DNA of 64,000 nt from positions 34,548,799-34,612,798 of the forward strand of contig CM031609.1 of the NCBI GenBank assembly GCA_018398815.1, given 5' to 3'. The position numbers and the translations under genes were made by a program. This stretch comes from Conus ventricosus. Taxonomy: Eukaryota; Mollusca; Gastropoda; Neogastropoda; Conidae. Shown here in pieces: positions 10,349 to 19,945 of this stretch. Numbering within the stretch: position 1 is the first letter of the stretch; the number at the start of each line of letters is the position of its first letter. The notes under the pieces were generated by a model. That model was not told the DNA's origin. It saw only the letters and a list, made by a program, of their open reading frames with translations, and did not search any database.

Positions 10349-11055
10349 ACAGCAGTAGCAGCAGGAGTGGTCAGGATATTGCACGGCAACGAATTTGACT
10401 GGCACAACGAACTTGACCGCAGTATCAGTCAAATTCATTGCCTGGTCAAATTCATTGGCACTACTGATTTGGCACAATGACCAACAATATTCTAGTAGTA
10501 GTAGTAGTAGTAGTAGTACTAGTAGTAGTAGCAGTAGTAGTAGTAGGAACAGTAGTAGCAGCAGGAGTGGTCAGGATATTGCACGGCAACGAATTTGACT
10601 GGAGCAACGAATTTGACCGCGACTGTCACGGTCAAATTCGTTGTTCCAGTCAAATTCATTGCCTGGTCAAATTCATTGCCACTACTGATTTGGCACAATG
10701 ACCAACAATATTCTACTACTACTACTACTAGTAGTATAGTAGTAGTAGGAATGGTAGTAGTAGTAGTAACAGTAGTAGCAGCAGGAGTGGTCAGGATATT
10801 GCACGGCAACGAATTTGACTGGAGCAACGAATTTGACCGCGACCGTCGCGGTCAAATTCGTTGCTCCAGTCAAATTCGTTGCCGTGCAATATTATGACCA
10901 CTTCTGATCCGGCAAAATGACCAACAATATTTCTGGTAGTAGTAGTAGTAGTAGTAACAGTAGTAGCAGCAGGTCAAATTCGTTGCTCCAGTCAAATTCA
11001 TTGCCTGGTCAAATTCATTGCCACTACTGATTTGGCACAACGACCAACAATATTC

Positions 11056-11090
<35 letters not shown>

Positions 11091-11574
11091 ACAGTAGTAG
11101 CAGCAGGAGTGGTCAGGATATTGCACGGCAACGAATTTGACTGGAACAACGAATTTGACCGCAGTATCAGTCAAATTCATTGCCTGGTCAAATTCATTGC
11201 CACTACTGATTTGGCACAATGACCAACATTATTCTAGTAGTAGTAGTAGTAGTAGTAACAGTAGTAGCAGCAGGAGTGGTCATAATATTGCACGGCAACG
11301 AATTTGACTGGAGCAACGAATTTGACCGCGACCGTCGTGGTCAAATTCGTTGCTCCAGTCAAATTCGTTGCTGTGCAATATTATGACCACTTTTGATCCG
11401 GCAAAATGACCAACAATATTTCTGGTAGTAATAGTAGTAATAGTAGTAGTAGTAGTAGAAGTAGTAGTAGTAGTAACAGTAGTAGCAGCAGGTCAAATTC
11501 GTTGCTCCAGTCAAATTCATTGCCTGGTCAAATTCATTTCCACTACTGATTTGGCACAATGACCAACAATATTC

Positions 11575-11612
<38 letters not shown>

Positions 11613-11796
11613 ACAGTGGTAGCAGCAGGAGTGGTCAGGATATTGCACAGCAACGAATTTGACTGGAGCAACGAATTTGACCGCAACCTTCACGGTCAAA
11701 TTCGTTGCTCCAGTCAAATTCGTTGCCGTGCAATATTATGACCACTTCTGATCCGGCACAATGACCAACAATATTTCTGGTAGTAGTAGTAGTAGC

Positions 11797-11827
<31 letters not shown>

Positions 11828-11971
11828 ACAGTAGTAGCAGCAGGAGTGGTCAGGATATTGCACGGCAACGAATTTGACTGGAACAACGAATTTGACCGCA
11901 GTATCAGTCAAATTCATTGCCTGGTCAAATTCATTGCCACTACTGATTTGGCACAATGACCAACAATATTC

Positions 11972-12016
<45 letters not shown>

Positions 12017-12479
12017 CAGCAGGAGTGGTCAGGATATTGCACGGCAACGAATTTGACTGGAGCAACGAATTTGACCGCGACTGTCGCGGTCAAATTCGTT
12101 GCTCCAGTCAAATTCGTTGCCGTGCAATATTATGACCACTTCTGATCCGGCACAATGACCAACAATATTTCTGGTAGTAGTAGTAGTAGTAGTAGTAACA
12201 TTAGTAGCAGCAGGAGTGGTCAGGATATTGCACGGCAACGAATTTGACTGGAGCAACGAATTTGACCGTGTCAGTCAAATTCATTGCCTGGTCAAATTCA
12301 ATGCCAATACTGCAAAAAAATCGAGTAGTAGTAGTGGTTGTCTTAAACTGTGGAGTTTTGCCGTTGCCATTAGCAACTACACGTTATGACGTCATTCTTG
12401 GCTAAGGTCGTATACCAGCAACCTAAGCTGGTATACCAGCAACGAATTTGACTGGAGCAACGAATTTGACCGCGACACC
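9861..12479. mobile_element. Fold-back element built of (GTA)n hairpin units
   Basis: The outer ends are mirror images: GGATGTCGCGGTCAAATTCG at 9861 and the complement of GGGTGTCGCGGTCAAATTCG at 12479. Inside are about 13 units of 120-210 bp. Each unit has a left arm with GTCAAATTCGTTGC or GTCAAATTCATTGC twice, then CACAATGACCAACAATATT, a (GTA)n tract of 6-18 units, ACAGTAGTAGCAGCAGGAGT, and a right arm complementary to the left (CACGGCAACGAATTTGAC). Two arm types (CGTTGC and CATTGC) largely alternate. It encodes no protein; Ser- and Val-rich ORFs here come from the GTA tracts. It may be a FB-like transposon or a complex satellite. Confidence 0.8.
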
Positions 12480-12735
12480 CTATTCATGAATTAAAGAAAC
12501 CAAATAATGCATGGAATATTATTATTTCTGGAACTGTCGCGGAAAAAAACCCAAAACAAAACAAAACAAAACAAGATGCAAAACATATAAACGTACTCCC
12601 AGTTTATCGTGAATACGCGTGTACATGTCAAAAGCATGTTTGAAACTTTTGAAACTGGTATTGTAGTCTTCACTGAGCTGAAGCCTGTGTTCATGCCAAG
12701 TGACCAGACTCATCACCGCCATGGTAATGTCCCGA
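12480..12735. repeat. Fragment of the GAAACTGGTAT repeat
   Basis: The part at 12650-12705 (TTTTGAAACTGGTATT, AGTCTTCACTGAGCTGAAGCC) matches the tandem repeat at 19425-19945. A short AAAAC-rich run lies at 12550-12575. Confidence 0.5.
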
Positions 12736-13109
12736 CTAGACAACCGTAACTCTGTGTTAGCAGGACTTCCTTCAGAACAGCTTGAACGATTACAAAGAGT
12801 GCAAAACAGTGCAGCTCGGCTTGTTCTCAAAAAAGCGTAAAAATGAGTATATTACATCTTTGCTACGTGAACTCCACTGGCTTCCCATCAAATATCGATG
12901 GCAGTTCAAAATCGGTTTTTGCCTATCGTTACTTTGATGGGACACTCACACAGTATCTTTCTGTTTCTCTGTCCACCTATCAAACTTCTCGGTCTCTTTG
13001 CTCATCTTCTCAAAAACTTCTGAAAATTCCTAGGCGCTCGTTAAAGGCAGTCGGTGAGAGAGCATTTAGCTTTAGTGTGCACACTCTTTGGAATTCTCTT
13101 CCTGACGAA
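12736..13109 (+). pseudogene. L2-like LINE, C-terminal RT region (5' piece)
   Basis: Encodes, with frameshifts, the L2-type tail blocks LAGLPSEQLERLQRVQNSAA, LLRELHWLPIKYR and RAFSFSVHTLWNSLP. The sequence stops abruptly at WNSLPDE and resumes at 19048 with SLRDLPTLSKFKSELK, so the element was split by the CR1-like insertion in between. Confidence 0.8.
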
Positions 13110-13826
13110 GAAGTGTTTGAAGGGGAATATATAATTGAGATTCTAGTTACACCAGAAGCTGTGAAACAAAAATTGGAAAAATTAAATCCAAATAAATCCA
13201 AAGGCCCGGATGATATACACCCAAGAGTCCTCAAAGAGCTATCAAATGAATTAGCCCACCCATTGTGCATATTATTTAATAAATGTTTTAGTACTGGAAA
13301 GGTACCAGAAGACTGGAGGAAGGCAAACGTTACACGTATCTTTAAAAAAGTGGAGCGTAGCCAGCCGGGAAACTATAGACCCGTCAGTCTAACATGTGTA
13401 CTCTGTAAAGTGGCAGAAAGCTTTGTTAAGGAACATGTATACCCTTTCTTAGAAGAGAAGAATTACTTCAATGACTGCCAGCATGGCTTTAGAAAAGGAA
13501 GATCGTGTGTAACACAATTACTACAAGTAACAGAAATCTTATCCAATAGAGAGGACATGGGAGAGAGTACAGATATTATATACCTTGACTTTCAAAAGGC
13601 TTTTGATAAAGTTCCACATAAAAGGCTAATGATGAAAATAAAAGCAGCTGGAATCAGTGGCCCACTTCTTGGCTTTATTAAGGATTTCTTAGCAGATAGA
13701 CAACAAAGGGAAAGGGTTGAGGGGCATACTCGGACTGGGCAAAAGTGAGGAGCGGCATACCTCAAGGTAGTATCTTAGGTCCGTTGCTGTTTATCATTTT
13801 TATAAATGATCTGCCGGACAGCATTA
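13110..13826 (+). pseudogene. CR1-like LINE reverse transcriptase (5' piece)
   Basis: Continuous in frame with the preceding L2 fragment, forming a chimeric 301-codon ORF (12843-13748). It carries NPNKSKGPDDIHPRVLKEL, GNYRPVSLTCVLCKV, QHGFRKGRSCVTQL and YLDFQKAFDKVPH. A frameshift near 13745 leads to [15 protein letters not shown] and INDLPDSI, where it is cut by the inverted-repeat element at 13827. It resumes after the duplicated block at 18141. Confidence 0.88.
13775..13826 (+). repeat. 52-nt direct duplication, left copy
   Basis: Identical or nearly so to 18089-18140, on the other side of the inverted-repeat element; encodes the [17 protein letters not shown] block of the host LINE. Confidence 0.9.
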
Positions 13827-16187
13827 GAAGAAAAAGAAACACCCGAAGGTGCTGGGGAGGACCCAGAGAAGCACTGTCTTCACCTGCCTTTAGAGAAGTC
13901 CTGTACCACCCTTGGAGGCCTGCGCTGTGTTGACGATGGGTACAGGCACGCTCAGGACACTCCATTAAGATATCAAGGGACATAACTGCTCCTGAACAGA
14001 GGTAAATCAGACTACAGGATGCAGCTCATAACAGCCTTAAAGTAGCATCCCCATGGGTGTACCAGCCCGTATTTCATGACTGCAGAGCCCACCGCGAAAA
14101 ACACCACCCTCCAGCTGCCGAGCACACCCCACAGACCAAACCACCCCTGCCCACGGACAGATGAAGACAGTGCCACTCCAGACACAGCCAAGCTTTTGCC
14201 ATACGGTCTTATGTGCCCTCAAGAGAGAATCCAAAGTTGTAGTCTTTCCCACTGTCAACAGGACTTTCCCTGTGGTCAGTGGGTCTTTCCTCACCGTCAC
14301 TGGACCTTTCTCCAGGGTCAGCCTAGTTAAGGCAAAGAAGAAAAAGAAACACCCGAAGGTGCTGGGGAGGACCCAGAGAAGCACTGTCTTCACCTGCCTT
14401 TAGAGCAGTCCTGTACCACCCTTGGAGGCCTGCGCTGTGTTGACGATGGGTACAGGCACGCGCAGGACACTCCATTAAGATATCAAGGGACATAACTGCT
14501 CCTGAACAGAGGTAAACTAGACTACAGGATGCAGCTCATAACAGCCTTAAAGTAGCATCCCCATGGGTGTACCAGCCCGTATTTCATGACTGCAGAGCCC
14601 ACCGGCGAAAAACACCACACTCCAGCTGCCGAGCACACCCCACAGACCAAACCACCCCTGCCCACGGACAGATGAAGACAGTGCCACTCCAGACACAGCC
14701 AAGCTTTCGCCATACGGTCTTATGTGCCCTCAAGAGAGAATCCAAAGTTGTAGTCTTTCCCACTGTCAAACAGGACTTTCCCTGTGGTCAGTGGGTCTTC
14801 CTCACCGTCACTGGACCTTTCTCCAGGGTCAGCCTAGTTAAGGCAAAGAAGAAAAAGAAACACCGAAGGTGCTGGGAGGACCCAGAGAAGCACTGTCTTC
14901 ACCTGCCTTTAGAGATGTCCTGTACCACCCTTGGAGGCCTGCGCTGTTTTGACGATGGGTACAGGCACGCGCAGGACACTCCATTAAGATATCAAGGGAC
15001 ATAACTGCTCCTGAACAGAGGTAAATCAGACTACAGGATGCAGCTCATAACAGCCTTAAAGTAGCATCCCCATGGTGGTACCAGCCCGTATTTCATGACT
15101 GCAGAGCCCACCGGCGAAAAACACCACCCTCCAGCTGCCGAGCACACCCCACAGACCCAACCACCCCTGCCCACGGACAGAAGACAGTGCCACTGCAGAC
15201 ACAGCCAAGCTTTCGCCATACGGTCTTATGTGCCCTCAAGAGAGAATCCAAAGGGAAAGTCCTGTTGACAGTGGGAAAGACTACAACTTTGGATTCTCTC
15301 TTGAGGGCACATAAGACCGTATGGCGAAAGCTTGGCTGTGTCTGGAGTGGCACTGTCTCCATCTGTCCGTGGGCAGGGGTGGTTTGGTCTGTGGGGTGTG
15401 CTCGGCAGCTGGAGGGTGGTGTTTTTCGCCGGTGGCTCTGCAGTCATGAAATACGGCTGGTACACCCATGGGGATGCTACTTTAAGGCTGTTATGAGCTG
15501 CATCCTGTAGTCTAGTTTACCTCTGTTCAGGAGCAGTTATGTCCCTTGATATCTTAATGGAGTGTCCTGCGCGTGCCTGTACCCATCGTCAACACAGCGC
15601 AGGCCTCCAAGGGTGGTACAGGACATCTCTAAAGGCAGGTGAAGACAGTGCTTCTCTGGGTCCTCCCCAGCACCTTCGGGTGTTTCTTTTTCTTCTTTGC
15701 CTTAAGTAAGCTGACCCTGGAGAAAGGTCCAGTGACGGTGAGGAAAGACCCACTGACCACAGGGAAAGTCCTGTTGACAGTGGGAAAGACTACAACTTTG
15801 GATTCTCTCTTGAGGGCACATAAGACCGTATGGCGAAAGCTTGGCTGTGTCTGGAGTGGCACTGTCTTCATCTGTCCGTGGGCAGGGGTGGTTTGGTCTG
15901 TGGGGTGTGCTCGGCAGCTGGAGGGTGGTGTTTTTCGCCGGTGGGCTCTGCAGTCATGAAATACGGGCTGGTACACCCATGGGGATGTTACTTTAAGGCT
16001 GTTATGAGCTGCATCCTGTAGTCTGATTTACCTCTGTTCAGGAGCAGTTATGTCCCTTGATATCTTAATGGAGTGTCCTGCGCGTGCCTGTACCCATCGT
16101 CAACACAGCGCAGGCCTCCAAGGGTGGTACAGGACTGCTCTAAAGGCAGGTGAAGACAGTGCTTCTCTGGGTCCTCCCAGCACCTTC

Positions 16188-17912
16188 AATAATCCAAACA
16201 ATTATAGGGGCATCTCCCTAAGCAATATAAGTAGTAAACTGTACGGAATGATAGTAAATAATAGGCTGCAAGAATGGATAGAGGAAAAAAACATCACTGG
16301 TGATCACCAAGCTGGTTTCAAAAAAGGTTATTCGACTGTTGATCACATGTTTACTTTAATGGCTATCGTTCAGAAACAGTTTTCCTATAATCGAAAATTG
16401 TACGTTGCTTTTATAGACTTTGAAAAAGCGTTTGATTCCATAAATAGAAATCTTCTTTGGCCAGTCATGATTAAAAATGGTATTAGGGGTAAACTCTACA
16501 GATGTATCAGGAGCATGTATGATGTAGTTAGAGCTAGAGTTCGTTGTGGCGCTAAACTGACAGATTTTATTAACTGTACAGCTGGGGTTAGGCAGGGTGA
16601 TGCTTGCAGCCCTGTTCTATTTTCGCTCTTTATTAATGAATTAGCCATTGAAGTGATCAACAATGGAAGACATGGGGCTTTGCTGACACTGGATGCTTTT
16701 GAATTGTTTATACTTTTATTAGCAGATGATGTGGTTTTGATATCGGAGACTGTTATTGGTTTACAGACTCAACTGAATAGTTTACAACGCGCAGCTGCTT
16801 CTCTCCAACTAAGGGTTAATTTGTCCAAAAGTAACATCATTGTATTTCGTAAGGGTGGTTATCTAAGTGCACGAGAAAGATGGTTCTATGATGATGACGC
16901 AATGCCTGTTGTGAATGCTTATAAGTATTTGGGTATATTTTTCTCTACACGTCTAAGTTTTGTTGGTGCGTGCAAGGATCTTGCTAGCAGAGCCAAAAAT
17001 GCTTTACTCTGTATTATGAAGAAATTATATGTTCTCAATAATACGTCTTTGATGTATTTCTCAAGTTGTTTGATAGTCAGGTTCAACCAATTGTACAGTA
17101 TGGGTCTGAATTATGGGGTTTAGATGGTGCTGCTGTATACTGTGAGTCTGTGCACCTGTTCGCATTAAAAAGGTTCTTGGGTGTGGACAGGCGCACGCCT
17201 AACGACTTGATTTATGGTGATACGAATAGATTCCCCATATACATAGTCTCAGCAGTAAAATGCATTCGTTATTGGCTGAATTTACTTCATATGGAGGACC
17301 ACAGATTACCACGCAAAGCTTATAACATGTTATATGGTCTTGATGCTAGAGGAAAAAACAACTGGGTTAGTAAAGTTCGTACTTGTCTTTTTGAATATGG
17401 TTTTGGTTTCGTGTGGTTAAGTCAAGGTGTTGGAAATGTTAAGCAGTTTTTACATTGTTTTCGTCAACGATTGATTGACTGCACTGGCAAAATGGTCAGA
17501 CCATGTGCAGCATAGTGAGAGGTTTGATTTCTATAGAAATGTTTGCAGCTTTCATGATCTGAAACCTTATCTAACTTTAGAAATGGACAGGCACTTGAAA
17601 TATATCATGACCAAATTTAGGTTTGGAATATCAGAATTGGCAGTTCACAAGTTTAGATACAAAACCGTTGTTGATGACAATGTCTTGTTGTGTCCGCTTT
17701 GTAAAGAGTCTCCGGAAAATGAAATCCATTTTGTTCTTTGCTGTCCAGCCCTAAAGAACATTAGAACCAAATGTATTCAGCCAAAATTTTACAGACAGCC
17801 TTCTCTATTTAAATTGACTATACTTATGTCGTCAACCTCACCAGAAGTTGTTCGAAATTTCTCATTGTTTTTGTATAAGGCATTTAGATTTAGAGAAACA
17901 GTTACTTCTTGA
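16188..17912 (+). pseudogene. LINE reverse transcriptase with C-terminal zinc knuckle (broken)
   Basis: The protein starts at NNPNNYRGISLSNISSKLY and runs through QAGFKKGYST, FIDFEKAFDSI, GVRQGDACSPVLFSLFIN and the catalytic LLADDVVLI block. Frameshifts lie near 17045 (resuming FDSQVQPIVQYGSELWG) and near 17485 (resuming KWSDHVQHSERFDFY). The C-terminus has a CPLC...H....C cluster (CPLCKESPENEIHFVLCCPA), typical of RTE-X/I-like LINEs. An upstream ATG at 16050 lies in the host repeat and is not the real start. Confidence 0.8.
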
Positions 17913-18058
17913 TGTTCTAAAATGATTTATGTCTAGAATGTTTGACAATCATGAGCATTTATCTCAGTTCATATATTATGTTCACTCACCCCTTCATAAA
18001 GGGCTAAGGCCTATATGAATAAATCATCCGAATCCGAATCCGAATCCGAATCCGAAAC
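16188..18058 (+). mobile_element. 5'-truncated LINE with (GAATCC)n tail and 12-bp TSD
   Basis: Inserted in the last inverted unit. CCCAGCACCTTC is found on both sides (16176-16187 and 18059-18070), a clear target duplication. The 3' end carries four to five GAATCC units after CATATGAATAAATCATCC-like sequence. Only the RT and C-terminal part are present. Confidence 0.9.
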
Positions 18059-18088
18059 CCCAGCACCTTCGGGTGTTTCTTTTTCTTC

Positions 18089-18140
18089 TTAGGTCCGTTG
18101 CTGTTTATCATTTTTATAAATGATCTGCCGGACAGCATTA
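18089..18140 (+). repeat. 52-nt direct duplication, right copy
   Basis: Repeats 13775-13826; followed directly by the continuation of the CR1-like RT. Confidence 0.9.
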
Positions 18141-18962
18141 AAAGTTACTGTAAAATTTTTGCCGATGACACAAAGATATTTGGTAAACCAGGCATTCAAC
18201 TACAAGAGGATCTTGGAAAAGCTGTGGAATGGTAAAAAAAAGTGGCAAATGAGTTTTAATGCACAAAAATGTAAGGTATTAGATATGGGAAGTAAAAACC
18301 CAAAGTGATATATAATATGAGAGATAATAAAGGTGACTTGGCTGATGTGACAGAGACTGATGCTGAAAAGGACACTGGTGTGAGATTCAATTCGGACCTA
18401 AAGTTTGATACCCATAAACAAAACATTGCCCAAAAAGCAAACATGATTGCTGGGCTAATAAGAAGATCTTTTTCATATATGGATGAGGATATGTTTAGAA
18501 CATTATATGCAACAATGGTCAGACCAATACTGGAATATGCACAAATAATCTGGGCACCACGGTTAAAGAAACATATAACAACCCAAGAGGCAGTACAGAG
18601 AAGAGCGACAAACACACATAAAGGACTTACCATACGAAGACAGACTGAAACATTTGAATTTGTTTTCATTAAGCTACCGACGAAGAAGAGGGGACCTGAT
18701 TCAGATGCACAGACTTATCAAGAGAAAGGACAATAACATAAATGAATTAGTGACCTTTAATAAAGGAAACAGAACAGATGGACACACCTTAAAGTTAAAA
18801 AAATTAAATGGAATAAAAGATTGCAGAAAGTATCATTTCTCTAGAAGAGTCTTTCAAGACTGGAATAGGCTTTGCGATAATATAGTCCTGAGTACCAGAT
18901 TGGATGATTTCAAAGACAAAATAGACAAAAAATTTTCAAGCACACATTGGTGTACAAAATAG
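18141..18962 (+). pseudogene. CR1-like LINE reverse transcriptase (3' piece)
   Basis: Starts SYCKIFADDTKIF (catalytic FADD), passes a region with stops around 18230-18310, then GVRFNSDLKFDTHKQNIAQK, MIAGLIRRSF, MVRPILEYAQIIWAP and, after a frameshift near 18665, the CR1 C-terminal blocks LSYRRRRGDLIQMHRLIK and FSRRVFQDWNRL, ending at a stop near 18962. Confidence 0.88.
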
Positions 18963-19047
18963 TCCATATTTGCCAACAACTGGAAGCAAGTGAGGGAGCC
19001 CATAATAAGCCGCGAGGCTTAGGGCCCATACCTGATACCTGATACCT
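18963..19047 (+). repeat. 3' tail of the CR1-like LINE
   Basis: Non-coding tail with GCCGCGAGGCTTAGGGCCC followed by three ATACCTG units, after which the interrupted L2-like LINE resumes. No clear target duplication is seen, as is common for CR1. Confidence 0.75.
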
Positions 19048-19145
19048 GACAGCTTACGTGACCTGCCCACATTATCTAAATTCAAGTCAGAGTTAAAAAC
19101 ATATACTTCTTTGGGAAAGCCTTCTTCAACCATAATATCTAAATG
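19048..19145 (+). pseudogene. L2-like LINE, C-terminal end (3' piece)
   Basis: Reads DSLRDLPTLSKFKSELK then GKAFFNHN and a stop, the standard end of L2-type ORF2, and continues the fragment that breaks off at 13109. Confidence 0.8.
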
Positions 19146-19247
19146 CTGTGTCTATTATTCTGACCTGACTTTTTTATGTACTGCATGCAAAACTGTATTG
19201 TTCACGCTTGAACCGATGAACTTGATAAGTGCGCCTGTGTTGGCAGG

Positions 19248-19271
19248 TGTGTGCGTGTGCGCGCGCGCGCG

Positions 19272-19332
<61 letters not shown>
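19248..19332. repeat. (GT)n microsatellite
   Basis: GCGCGC followed by about 30 GT units. Confidence 0.96.
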
Positions 19333-19333
<1 letters not shown>

Positions 19334-19424
19334 GGAACACATGTCAGTGCGAGTGTTTGAGTGTGTGTTGCGCGCAATGAGTTTGATCCCAAGAATTGCG
19401 CCATATAAAATCCACACATCATTA

Positions 19425-19945
19425 TTATTATTTAATTTCATCCAAATCGGACAATATGTCAAGAATAACGGTTTTTAACGGTCAAATTTTGAAACTATAT
19501 GGAAGTGTCATTTGAGTGTGATAGCCTTTCTATATACCAAATATTATTCAAATCCACCATATATAAGAAATAACGACAAAATAACGGTTTTAAAACGGTT
19601 ATCTAACCCAGGTACACTTTTGAAACTGGTATTTCAGTCCTCACTGGGATAAAGCCTATGTACCTATCAAATTTCATCCAGATTGGACAATATGTCAAGA
19701 ATAACGGTTCTGAACGGTCAAATTTTGAAACGCTATATGGAAGTGCCATTTGAGTGTGATAACCTTTCTATATACCAAATTTCATTAAAATCCACCAATA
19801 TATATATTAAAAAAAATAACGGCAAAATAATGGTTTTAACGGTTATATAATCGATGTACACTTTTGAAACTGGTATTTTAGTCCTCACTGGGCTAAAGTC
19901 TGTGCACATACCAAATTTCATCCAAATCGGGCAATATGTCAACAA
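19425..19945. repeat. Tandem repeat, period about 240 bp
   Basis: The phrase CAAATTTCATCCAAATCGG with ACAATATGTCAA recurs at about 19434, 19670 and 19915, with shared AACGGTCAAATTTTGAAAC and TTTGAAACTGGTATTT blocks. A single related piece lies near 12655 and another after the element at 23204. Confidence 0.7.

Larger units (their letters stand above)
13827..18088. mobile_element. Large inverted-repeat element with ~505-bp tandem units
   Basis: Begins GAAGAAAAAGAAACACCCG and ends with the exact complement. The left arm has three head-to-tail units (13827-14336, 14337-14844, 14845-15253). The centre near 15254-15286 is a short loop. The right arm has the same units inverted (15287-15697, 15698-16187, then 18059-18088), broken by a LINE insertion at 16188-18058. 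Units are about 95% alike. A unit holds no conserved domain, and the repeated ORFs in it are unit-length artefacts. It sits between 52-nt direct duplications of its host LINE. Confidence 0.85.

Noticed and set aside
9889..12256. Many Ser-, Val-, Thr- or Tyr-rich ORFs
   Set aside because: All read through (GTA)n tracts of the fold-back element.
13827..16187. Repeated 60-145 codon ORFs on both strands
   Set aside because: They recur in every ~505-bp unit of the inverted-repeat element, on either strand, without conserved domains.
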